Source: an uncultured Flammeovirgaceae bacterium
Lineage (GTDB): Bacteria > Bacteroidota > Bacteroidia > Cytophagales > Cyclobacteriaceae
Assembly: GCA_937138955.1 (NCBI GenBank)
Contig: CAKZPJ010000209.1
Coordinates: 1 to 8,406, forward strand
Length of the DNA stretch: 8,406 nucleotides
Reading direction: 5' to 3'
The translations under genes were made by a program, and so were the position numbers. Shown one piece after another: positions 1 through 6,570 of the stretch; the first letter of the stretch is position 1, and every line of letters begins with the position of its first letter. The notes below the pieces were generated by a model. The model made no database searches and was not told the DNA's origin. It saw only the letters and a list, made by a program, of their open reading frames with translations.

Positions 1-23
1 CTGCTATACTTACCGGACAGTAA
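1..23 (+). pseudogene. Upstream fragment of the sulfatase gene, ending in an in-frame TAA
   Basis: Read in the same frame as the sulfatase that follows, bases 3-20 encode AILTGQ. This is the tail of the sulfatase signature (C/S-x-P-S-R-x-x-I-L-T-G), whose Cys or Ser becomes the catalytic formylglycine. The next codon, 21-23, is TAA. After it the frame continues as IYRLEEGGLLFGG and joins the downstream open frame without any shift. The true gene therefore starts left of the window, and the stop interrupts it just after the active-site signature. TAA serves as the normal stop of three other genes here (HU, the TPR protein and the 29-residue basic protein), so a reassigned UAA is unlikely. A real nonsense mutation and a base-calling error cannot be told apart from the sequence alone. 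Confidence 0.75.
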
Positions 24-62
24 ATTTATCGACTTGAAGAAGGGGGGCTACTGTTTGGTGGC

Positions 63-1283
63 TTGCCGAACAGATTTCAGATTTTCACCGAACTGTTAAA
101 ACAGAACGGATACGAAACTGCCCTAACTGGTAAGGGCTACGGGCCAGCCAACCAGAAGAAGGAAGCATACTGGAATCAGCCCATCGGAAAGCAGTACGAC
201 CAATTAAAAACTTCCTCGCCAGGTGGCATCTCTGCCAATGACTACGCGGCAAATTTTGCCCAGTTCTTTCAGCAAAGAAACTCAAAACAGCCCTTTTTCT
301 TTTGGTACGGCGGCTATGAACCGCACCGATCTTACAAGCAGGGGATTGGAGCAGAAAATGGTAAAGACCTTGTCAAGATAGAAGTGCCTGGTTTCCTGCC
401 GGATAACGAAGTGGTGCGAAGCGACCTAGCCGATTATTACTACGAAATAGAATGGTTCGATAGCCATTTAGGGCAAATGATAACCTTATTGGAAGAGGCT
501 GGCGAGCTGGACAATACCATTATTATAGTAACGGCTGATAACGGAATGCCCTTTCCTCATGCTAAAACCACGGGCTACAACTACGGAACGCATATGCCGC
601 TGGCTATTTGTTGGGGAAACAAGATTGAACCCGGACGTAAAGTAGCCGACTTTATTAGTTTTACTGATTTCGCCCCAACCCTGCTGGAAGCCGCCAGAGT
701 TCAGGCACCGGAAGAGATGACAGGCAGTAGCTTTATGGACGTATTGCTGTCGGACAAAAGCGGCCAAGTAGACTCCAGCCGAAACCGAGTTTTTACTGCG
801 CTGGAGCGACATACCTACTGCCGTCCCGGAGGTGTACCCTACCCAATTCGAACCATCCAGAAAGGTGACTGGCTGTATATCCACAATTTTGAACCGGACC
901 GCTGGCCAGCCGGGAATCCTGATTTTGACTCACCCCACCAAGGTATTTACGGAGATATTGATACCGGCCCCACCCGTGAATTTATGATAGCGCAGAACGA
1001 TGAACCGAATATTGCTCCACTATTTGAGCTTTCATTTGGTAAGCGATCTGCCGAGGAACTATATAACCTCAGTGAAGACCCATTTGAACTGAACAATCTG
1101 GCAAACCAATCGGCACTAACCGGATTGAAAGATTCGCTAAAAACTGAATTGCTCGATTATCTCCGAAGCACAAATGATCCCAGAATTTCAGGAGCTTCGC
1201 CTTGGGATAATTATCCTTACTATTACTCAGGTTATGAGATCAGACATTTGAACCCTGTAGATGAGAGAGATCAGATTGACTGA
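63..1283 (+). CDS. Sulfatase, SGSH-like (heparan N-sulfatase type), lacking its N-terminal active-site part
   Basis: This is the body of a type I sulfatase that would remove sulfate from a glycan, probably in the periplasm. Numbering from the TTG at 63, a GYETALTGKGYGP stretch (17-29) matches the second sulfatase signature region, with Gly-Tyr-Gly-Pro where many relatives have Trp-His-x-Gly. EPHR (86-89) supplies an active-site His. TADNGMPFPHAK (157-168) supplies the metal-binding Asp159/Asn160 and Lys168 at the place of the human SGSH Arg in its GRTN motif. The C-terminal ELYNLSEDPFELNNLA (332-347) is the typical sulfatase tail. The order of these blocks resembles human sulfamidase and bacterial S1_8-type enzymes. 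TTG 63 is only the first plausible start after the in-frame TAA at 21-23. It is not a natural start, because the same frame is already conserved upstream. A protein from here would lack the formylglycine nucleophile and should be inactive. The substrate cannot be read from the sequence. Confidence 0.8.
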   Translation: MPNRFQIFTELLKQNGYETALTGKGYGPANQKKEAYWNQPIGKQYDQLKTSSPGGISANDYAANFAQFFQQRNSKQPFFFWYGGYEPHRSYKQGIGAENGKDLVKIEVPGFLPDNEVVRSDLADYYYEIEWFDSHLGQMITLLEEAGELDNTIIIVTADNGMPFPHAKTTGYNYGTHMPLAICWGNKIEPGRKVADFISFTDFAPTLLEAARVQAPEEMTGSSFMDVLLSDKSGQVDSSRNRVFTALERHTYCRPGGVPYPIRTIQKGDWLYIHNFEPDRWPAGNPDFDSPHQGIYGDIDTGPTREFMIAQNDEPNIAPLFELSFGKRSAEELYNLSEDPFELNNLANQSALTGLKDSLKTELLDYLRSTNDPRISGASPWDNYPYYYSGYEIRHLNPVDERDQID

Positions 1284-1287
1284 TAGC

Positions 1288-1319
1288 TTTGTCGAACCGA
1301 CTTTGTATTACTAATTTTT
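1288..1319 (+). promoter_or_regulatory. Possible Bacteroidota-type promoter before the phosphoesterase gene
   Basis: TTTG (1288-1291), a 20-base spacer and TAATTTTT (1312-1319) resemble the Bacteroidota primary sigma pattern TTTG-N19-TAnnTTTG, with one mismatch in the -7 box and a spacer one base longer than ideal. It lies in the 68-base gap after the sulfatase and would give a leader of about 25 bases. It suggests the phosphoesterase can be transcribed even if sulfatase transcription ends early. Such short AT-rich patterns also occur by chance. Confidence 0.33.
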
Positions 1320-1351
1320 CAGTACCGTACAACTTAGATTATAATTAGGTT

Positions 1352-3550
1352 ATGAAAGAAAAGAATAGCTCACGCCGAACCTTCCTCCAACAACTTAGCC
1401 TTAGCTCCTCGCTACTATTAGCCAATAATCCGAGTGGCTATCAATTAGGTTCAAACCTAGCCGATGAGTTATACCCTACGCTAGATTCTTTCCAAAATGA
1501 AGATGGTGACTACCTCATCAGAATTGGAGTGCGCTGTAAGCAGTTATTATCCAGCGGTATTCCCGCTAAAGTTCGCGTTAAAAACGGGAAGCTTCGCCGA
1601 GCTAAATCATACTTTATGGAAGTAGAGCAGTGGAATTTGAAGGCAAACAGCCTTTCTTGGCAGATGCCGGGTTTAACGGCCTACCCTTACACTGTAGTAT
1701 GCTGGATAACTCCAGATGGGACGAGCCCAGAGCTAAGTATTCAGATTGATAAAAAAACTACTATTTCTCTAACCGAGCTATTTGCTCAGCAAGGGCTGGA
1801 ATACGCTACTGACGCGATGGAGGTATCAGTAGGTCTATTGGGCACGCAAGAGATTGGCACCGTTGATCAGTCTTTTTTTACTACTTCATCTGAAAGTAAC
1901 GAATTTCAGTTTGCCGTAATGGCTGATCCGCAAGGAGGCGATGCCCAGGATATGACAAACGGCAGCATTACCCGAATGAAAATTCACAATGCGTTCATAG
2001 AGAATAGTGTATCCTTGGTTTCGCTACTAAAAAACCCTGCTTTCTGTCTGGTACTGGGTGATATTGTGGATAGTCAGGGCCAGGAAACTAATTTCGAGCA
2101 GATGCTAGCTTACTTTAAACAAGCGGATATTCCTTGGCTATATAGTGTGGGTAATCACGAAACTAAGTACCGACTTACCTTTGGAGCCGACTACGATCTT
2201 TCGGGATTCAGTAATTATCTGGATGCCCAAAAGAAAATTAATGGAATGGATAAGCTACTGTATTCCTTCAATTTAGGAAAGTGGCATTTTATCGTTTGGC
2301 CTGATCCGTTACGAAAAAACTTTTGGGAAACGCACCCGCATTACTTTGACTGGCTAGAACATGATCTGGCGCAGCACCAAGGTAAGCCTACCTTCTTTTT
2401 ACAACATATTCCGGCGCACCCCATTGGAATTGACCCATTGGTGAGCTACGTTGAATCAGTGGAGGTGAAGCGCACCTTACTTAATATATTAGCCAAACAC
2501 GGTAACGTGAAATACGTACTCAGCGGCCACGTACACATTCCCCTCAAAGCCTCCCTGAAAACAGCGGTCACTTACCGGGGGATGAACTTTATCAACCTTC
2601 CGGCTGCGGGTTTTCGTCCCCGAGGATTTGGCGAAGAAGATATTACTGGTGGGCCAGTACAGGGAATCGCCGTAGCGAGTATAGACGATGAACAAGCAGA
2701 GGTAAATTTTCATACTGTAACAGATGAAATATATAATTACCCTACTACCTTTCGTGAGTTCTCCCCAGAAAACTATCCACTTTGGTTGAATCATAAGTGG
2801 GAACTTAACGCTAGTGACAATATTCAAAATGGTGACTTTGCGGAAGGACTGAAGAGCTGGCACCGCCGCTTTGTTTACGAAGAAGATGAGAATCCTTCTA
2901 GTATTTGTGAAGCTCGTTCCTGGCAGAATCAATCAGCTTTATACCTTTTCTCGGCCAGCCGGGGCTACCGGGTGCCGGGGCAAGATCGCCTACCGCAAAC
3001 GATTAACCAAGTATGTCAGGCTATTTCAGTAAACTCAGAACAGCAACCGATTTTATCATTCCAGTACCAGTTAGCTAACGAAAACTCTCAGCCAGACGAA
3101 TGGGTGGGAGCTTTTATCTGGGTAGAAGGATTTAAACGAGATTTAAAAAAACTAAATCAGGTGTATGCCATTGGTAAAGCCTACGGCAACCTGCGCGATA
3201 ACCACCGAGGGATTCACCCCCCACCTACCAGCTTTTTCAAGCTTCCAACAACCTTGGAGCCAAATAATGTGCAATTGAATATTGCCCGGAATCACGAAGA
3301 AGCTCAGAAAAGTAAATTTTCCTCTCTTGGCCTAGACAAATTAATCATAAACTTGGGTATCTGGACAGCTAATGAAAAGCCCAGCCAGCGAATGGGTATC
3401 TATTTTACCGATTTCCGCCTGAATGAACGTGATGATAGCAACTCTCTAGCGACCATGAATTCTGAGAATATTTGGCGTAAAGGCATTGATCACATTGCCG
3501 GAGAGCATGTCAACGTAAAAGAACGCTATGTTCCACCGGAGCGAAGCTAG
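1352..3550 (+). CDS. Tat-exported calcineurin-like metallophosphoesterase with a C-terminal jelly-roll-like domain
   Basis: This is a predicted secreted hydrolase of phosphate esters using two metal ions. The N-terminus has a twin-arginine signal (SRRTFL, residues 7-12) and a short hydrophobic stretch to about 24. Residues ~50-178 look like a beta-sandwich (Fn3-like) domain. The phosphoesterase core follows with ADPQ (191-194), GDIVD (236-240), GNHE (267-270), QH (351-352) and GHVH (392-395). Motif I reads Asp-Pro-Gln where the classic form is Asp-x-His. This variant is known in DPQ-type relatives such as CPPED1, so the enzyme is probably active. Residues ~485-690, opening with NGDFAEGLKSW, resemble a carbohydrate-binding-like beta-sandwich; this is inferred from the opening motif and composition only. 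The gene follows the sulfatase by 68 bases on the same strand, which suggests a shared role in glycan breakdown. Its stop overlaps the stop of the convergent regulator. The substrate is unknown. Confidence 0.85.
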   Translation: MKEKNSSRRTFLQQLSLSSSLLLANNPSGYQLGSNLADELYPTLDSFQNEDGDYLIRIGVRCKQLLSSGIPAKVRVKNGKLRRAKSYFMEVEQWNLKANSLSWQMPGLTAYPYTVVCWITPDGTSPELSIQIDKKTTISLTELFAQQGLEYATDAMEVSVGLLGTQEIGTVDQSFFTTSSESNEFQFAVMADPQGGDAQDMTNGSITRMKIHNAFIENSVSLVSLLKNPAFCLVLGDIVDSQGQETNFEQMLAYFKQADIPWLYSVGNHETKYRLTFGADYDLSGFSNYLDAQKKINGMDKLLYSFNLGKWHFIVWPDPLRKNFWETHPHYFDWLEHDLAQHQGKPTFFLQHIPAHPIGIDPLVSYVESVEVKRTLLNILAKHGNVKYVLSGHVHIPLKASLKTAVTYRGMNFINLPAAGFRPRGFGEEDITGGPVQGIAVASIDDEQAEVNFHTVTDEIYNYPTTFREFSPENYPLWLNHKWELNASDNIQNGDFAEGLKSWHRRFVYEEDENPSSICEARSWQNQSALYLFSASRGYRVPGQDRLPQTINQVCQAISVNSEQQPILSFQYQLANENSQPDEWVGAFIWVEGFKRDLKKLNQVYAIGKAYGNLRDNHRGIHPPPTSFFKLPTTLEPNNVQLNIARNHEEAQKSKFSSLGLDKLIINLGIWTANEKPSQRMGIYFTDFRLNERDDSNSLATMNSENIWRKGIDHIAGEHVNVKERYVPPERS

Positions 3551-4569
3551 AGTGACGGACGGCGGATGAGATAGAAAGGGTTACGAACCTTTTCATTACG
3601 CTTTTCCAGAATAAGTTGGGCGGCGGTTTCTCCCATCTTCTGAAAGTCAGTAGAAATTACGGCAATGCCATCGTGCAGCACTTCCTTCAGCGGCGTATCA
3701 TTATACGAAATGATGCCTACATCCTGCCCTACTGCTAATTGATTGTTCTTGCAATACTTGATGATATCCACCAAATCGTCGTCTTCTACTACCAAATATA
3801 AATCTTTTGGCCGCACCCAGGTTGGGTCAAATACGTTAGTAATGCAGTAGTCGAAGTGGTATTCAGTGCAGAAGCGTTTGAAACTGGTGATTAACTCAGG
3901 TCGGTGCTGGTTGCCATCAGGGAAAATAAAATACAGTTTTTCATATTTATTGATCGCATCTAGTGCCGAGATCAAAACTTGGCGGGTATCTTCTTCAAAA
4001 TTTTCGCAAACAGCTTTGTACTTACCCGCTAAATCGTCTACATCCTTATCAATTAATATTAGCTTATCGCTGGGAATTTTTTCTATAATTTTTTGAGTCT
4101 TATCAGAAAAATCTTTAAAGCAAGGAATGATAGCGTAGTAACTAAACTTACCCAGATTTTCGTTAATAATTCGCTCTAGCTTTTCGGTGCTGTAGTGATG
4201 CACAAACGTTTCTACTATCGCTTCTTCACCCAATGTTTCCACAAAAGCACTCACAATTTTTTTCTTATGGGTGCTAATCTTATTAATTGCTAACAGCACA
4301 CGAAGTTGCCCGGTAGGCTCAATGGTATTGACATAATAACCTTTGCCCGGCACCGAAACCAAGATTCCTTCTTCCCTCAGTTTATTATAGGCTTTTTCTA
4401 CCGTATCCCGCGATAAGTAAAAGTCTTCACTGGTTTCATTAATTGAAGGTATCCGTTCGCCTTGTTTAAAAATCCCCAGTTCAATATCAGACTTAATTAA
4501 ATTAATTACCTGCTGATACTTTGGAATATGGGAATCGCCGAAGATGATTGATTCACCAGAAGAACTCAT
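3547..4569 (-). CDS. GntR-family transcriptional regulator with a LacI/PBP-like sensor domain
   Basis: Residues ~15-82 form a GntR winged helix-turn-helix: PKYQQVINLIKSDIELGIF, then GERIPSINETSEDFYLSRDT and a wing ending GKGYYV. Residues ~87-340 resemble a periplasmic-binding-protein fold as in LacI regulators, with VGIISYNDTPLKEVL (284-298) and ISTDFQKMGETAAQLILEK (305-323) matching the usual LacI-type C-terminal blocks. This layout (GntR head, LacI-type sensor) is the one known from AraR of Bacillus and is frequent in Bacteroidota sugar regulators, so the effector is probably a sugar or sugar derivative. The ATG start at 4569 is preceded by only ~75 bases to the RNase E/G terminator, which must contain its promoter. 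The gene is convergent with the phosphoesterase and is the nearest candidate regulator of that locus. Its target is not shown by the sequence. Confidence 0.88.
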   Translation of the reverse strand: MSSSGESIIFGDSHIPKYQQVINLIKSDIELGIFKQGERIPSINETSEDFYLSRDTVEKAYNKLREEGILVSVPGKGYYVNTIEPTGQLRVLLAINKISTHKKKIVSAFVETLGEEAIVETFVHHYSTEKLERIINENLGKFSYYAIIPCFKDFSDKTQKIIEKIPSDKLILIDKDVDDLAGKYKAVCENFEEDTRQVLISALDAINKYEKLYFIFPDGNQHRPELITSFKRFCTEYHFDYCITNVFDPTWVRPKDLYLVVEDDDLVDIIKYCKNNQLAVGQDVGIISYNDTPLKEVLHDGIAVISTDFQKMGETAAQLILEKRNEKVRNPFYLIRRPSL

Positions 4570-4613
4570 GCTAATGTTGTTTTTGTAGGATCGTGTGGAT
4601 CAAAATACAGATT

Positions 4614-4624
4614 ATTGTCACAAT
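4614..4624. promoter_or_regulatory. Small inverted repeat upstream of the GntR gene, possible operator
   Basis: ATTGT-C-ACAAT is a perfect 5-base dyad with a one-base centre, 45 bases upstream of the regulator start. An overlapping AGATT...AATCT pair (4609-4626) extends it loosely. A direct repeat GGATC-gtgt-GGATC lies closer to the gene (4588-4601). GntR regulators often bind short inverted repeats in their own promoters, so this is a candidate autoregulatory site. The arms are short enough to arise by chance. Confidence 0.22.
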
Positions 4625-4643
4625 CTCTTGGCTAAAAAAGAAA

Positions 4644-4666
4644 AAAGCCTGAATAAATCAGGCTTT
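4644..4666 (-). terminator. Intrinsic terminator of the RNase E/G gene
   Basis: On the - strand the sequence reads AAAGCCTGA, a five-base loop TTTAT, then TCAGGCTTT, followed by a T-rich run (TTTCTTTTTT). This is a perfect 9-bp stem with a U-tract, a standard Rho-independent terminator. The stop codon TGA of the RNase E/G gene sits inside the upstream arm. There is no T-tract on the other side, so it acts in one direction only and separates RNase E/G from the GntR gene. Confidence 0.88.
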
Positions 4667-6217
4667 AGGTAATTCAATTTGCTCTCCTGCTTTGTTATAG
4701 AAATGATATTCCATCATTCCTAAGGAAGAATCTTTTTCCAGATGAATCCACTTTTTGTGCTTAAAGAACCAATCTACTCGCTTGGAGATTAGTCCATTGG
4801 TAAAATACGCGTGTAAATACGGATGTAGCGCAATAGTTAAACTCTTTTCGTTTTGTTTACCAAGTAGATAATCGACATCGCGCTCTACTTGATCCGCAAT
4901 CAGTATAGAAGGGGTAACTTTACCAGTGCCACCGCAGGTTGGGCAAATTTCTTTAGTAACAATATTCAGTTCCGGACGCACCCGCTGCCGAGTAATTTGC
5001 ATCAAACCAAACTTGGTTAGTGGCAAGATGGTGTGCTTCGCCCGATCAGTCTTCATCTCTTCGCGCATCGTCTGATATACAGCTTTCTTATTTTCAGAAC
5101 TCCGCATATCAATAAAGTCGACCACGATAATACCGCCCATGTCGCGTAGCCGAAGTTGACGAGCAATTTCTCCTACGGCCTGTTTGTTTACACTAAGAGC
5201 CGTTGTTTCTTGGTCTTTTTCCGAATTCGATTTATTTCCACTGTTTACGTCGATGACGTGTAGGGCTTCGGTATGTTCAATAATCAGATAACCACCACCT
5301 GGCACCGTTACCGACTGCCCAAATAGTGATTTTAGCTGCTTCTCAATGCCATAATTTTCGAAAAGCTTGATTTTGCCGTGGTAGTGCTTAACAATTTTCT
5401 CTTTCTTCGGGGCAATTGTCTGAATATAAGATTTTACCTCTGAAAAGATTTCATCATCATCAGTAACAATACTATCGAATGATTCATTGAGAACATCACG
5501 CAATAGAGAAGAGGCTCGGCCAACTTCCCCGATGATTTTCTCCCGGGGTTTAGCGTTTTGTAGCCTCTTCATACCTTCTTGCCAGGTTTCTACTAGGTTG
5601 CGAAGGTCACGGTCTAGTTCGGCTACCTCTTTACCTGAGGCTACTGTTCGAATAATTACTCCAAAACCCTCGGGCTTAATAGAAGAGACTAAACGGCTCA
5701 ACCGCTTTCTCTCGTTCTTATCGGTAATCTTTTTTGATATATTTACTACGCTCGAGAAGGGAACTAAAATGAGGTACCTTCCGGCCATAGACAACTCGCA
5801 GGATAATCGTGGCCCTTTAGTTGAGATAGGTTCCTTGACAATTTGTACCAGTACAGATTGATTGCGATTCAATACCTGATTGATTTTTCCGTGCTTATCA
5901 ATATCAGGTTCGGCATCCACCTTACCAAGATGTTGCCCATTATTTTTTTTCGCAAGTACATTCCGAACGTGTTTGTTTAACGTTCGAATTTGGGGTCCTA
6001 AGTCCAGGTAGTGCAGGAAGGCGTCTTTCTCGTAGCCAACGTCAATAAACGCAGCGTTCAGTCCTGGCACCACCTTACGGACAGTTCCCAAATAGATGTC
6101 ACCAACCGTAAATTTGTTGGTATCAACTTCCTGATGAAATTCTACAAGGCTCTTATCTCGTAAAAGTGCTATACGGCATCCTTCTTGAGTTGAATTTATA
6201 ACTAATTCATTGCTCAA
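4658..6217 (-). CDS. rng: Ribonuclease E/G family endoribonuclease
   Basis: This is a single-strand-specific endoribonuclease acting in rRNA maturation and mRNA decay. The protein has 519 residues, close to RNase G/CafA (~490) rather than long RNase E. The S1 RNA-binding domain spans ~36-128 (FTVGDIYLGTVRKVVPGLNA, with AFLHY at 66-70). GPRLSCELSMAGRYLILVP (135-153) is the family's conserved block. The DNase I-like catalytic part carries the metal-binding Asp323 in HVIDVNSG and Asp367 in VVDFIDM, matching Asp303 and Asp346 of E. coli RNase E. CPTCGG (425-430) is the Zn-link that joins subunits. The start is TTG at 6217, giving SNELVINSTQEG, the usual N-terminus of Bacteroidota homologues; an in-frame TAG lies nine codons upstream (6245-6247) and no in-frame ATG intervenes. 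It lies downstream of HU, the TPR gene and the tiny basic gene, but has its own 141-base upstream region. Confidence 0.95.
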   Translation of the reverse strand: MSNELVINSTQEGCRIALLRDKSLVEFHQEVDTNKFTVGDIYLGTVRKVVPGLNAAFIDVGYEKDAFLHYLDLGPQIRTLNKHVRNVLAKKNNGQHLGKVDAEPDIDKHGKINQVLNRNQSVLVQIVKEPISTKGPRLSCELSMAGRYLILVPFSSVVNISKKITDKNERKRLSRLVSSIKPEGFGVIIRTVASGKEVAELDRDLRNLVETWQEGMKRLQNAKPREKIIGEVGRASSLLRDVLNESFDSIVTDDDEIFSEVKSYIQTIAPKKEKIVKHYHGKIKLFENYGIEKQLKSLFGQSVTVPGGGYLIIEHTEALHVIDVNSGNKSNSEKDQETTALSVNKQAVGEIARQLRLRDMGGIIVVDFIDMRSSENKKAVYQTMREEMKTDRAKHTILPLTKFGLMQITRQRVRPELNIVTKEICPTCGGTGKVTPSILIADQVERDVDYLLGKQNEKSLTIALHPYLHAYFTNGLISKRVDWFFKHKKWIHLEKDSSLGMMEYHFYNKAGEQIELPKA

Positions 6218-6262
6218 GGGATTAATATTTAAAGGTGTGGCATTCTACTACAACACAGAAAG

Positions 6263-6277
6263 TGATTAGATTAATCA
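6263..6277. repeat. 15-base palindrome upstream of RNase E/G
   Basis: TGATTA-GAT-TAATCA is a perfect inverted repeat with 6-base arms and a 3-base centre. It lies about 46 bases before the RNase E/G start, between the preceding terminator and the gene. It could be an operator or a small hairpin in the leader. RNase E of E. coli controls its own mRNA through its 5' leader, so leader structure here is worth noting, but no function is shown. Confidence 0.3.
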
Positions 6278-6287
6278 AGTAGTAATA

Positions 6288-6342
6288 TGCAAAATAAAAA
6301 TAAAGGGTAGGTTAACGCAAAAAAAGCGGCGTTTTCCTACCC
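6288..6342 (-). terminator. Probable intrinsic terminator after the tiny basic gene
   Basis: GGGTAGG (6305-6311) pairs with CCTACCC (6336-6342), and an inner AACGC (6314-6318) pairs with GCGTT (6329-6333). Read on the - strand the hairpin is followed by TTTATTTTTATTTT. It begins 16 bases past the stop of the 29-codon gene, so it probably ends that transcript and gives RNase E/G a separate promoter. Confidence 0.75.
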
Positions 6343-6358
6343 AGCAAAGAATCTTGTA

Positions 6359-6448
6359 TTACTTCTTCTTGTGACGATTCTTTCTTAAACGCTTTTTGCG
6401 CTTATGCGTAGCAATCTTATGTCTTTTACGTTTTTTTCCACAAGGCAT
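6359..6448 (-). CDS. 29-residue Lys/Arg-rich protein, bS22/mS38 (AURKAIP1/COX24)-like
   Basis: A complete small frame starts with ATG at 6448 and ends with TAA at 6359-6361. The protein opens MPCGKKRKRHK and ends RKNRHKKK. Of 29 residues 11 are Lys, 6 Arg and 3 His, with no acidic residue. The pattern resembles the short basic proteins of the AURKAIP1/COX24 family, which includes mycobacterial bS22 and the C-terminus of mitochondrial mS38, both small-subunit ribosomal proteins. Similar tiny frames are widespread in Bacteroidota. It therefore probably binds rRNA in the ribosome. A terminator-like hairpin follows within 20 bases and the neighbouring gene is an rRNA-processing RNase, which fits a translation-related role. 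Family membership is by pattern recognition only. A frame this short is easily missed by gene finders. Confidence 0.78.
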   Translation of the reverse strand: MPCGKKRKRHKIATHKRKKRLRKNRHKKK

Positions 6449-6545
6449 ATTCTTAATGTTTTAGTGAAACAAATAATTTTATAACTTCTTTTTATTAATG
6501 TTCTAAGTTCTAACCCTCTAAACTTAGATAGCTAATCTCAAATAC

Positions 6546-6570
6546 TTTAACGCATTTTTGTGCGATTAAA
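6546..6570 (-). terminator. Weak hairpin over the stop codon of the TPR gene
   Basis: CGCA (6551-6554) pairs with TGCG (6561-6564), and the flanking TTTAA and TTAAA can extend the stem past a one-base bulge. The TAA stop of the TPR gene (6566-6568) lies in the stem. No good T-tract follows on the - strand, so it may be a weak terminator, an mRNA 3'-end stabiliser or chance. Confidence 0.3.

Noticed and set aside
486..884. Open frame on the - strand inside the sulfatase
   Set aside because: It is antisense to a frame with clear sulfatase motifs and has no recognisable domain.
2489..2932. 147-codon open frame on the - strand inside the phosphoesterase
   Set aside because: It lies opposite conserved phosphoesterase sequence, including GHVH, and its translation shows no domain or start signal.
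5487..5861. 124-codon + strand frame inside RNase E/G
   Set aside because: It is a shadow of the conserved RNase frame, with Arg/Ser-rich composition typical of antisense reading.
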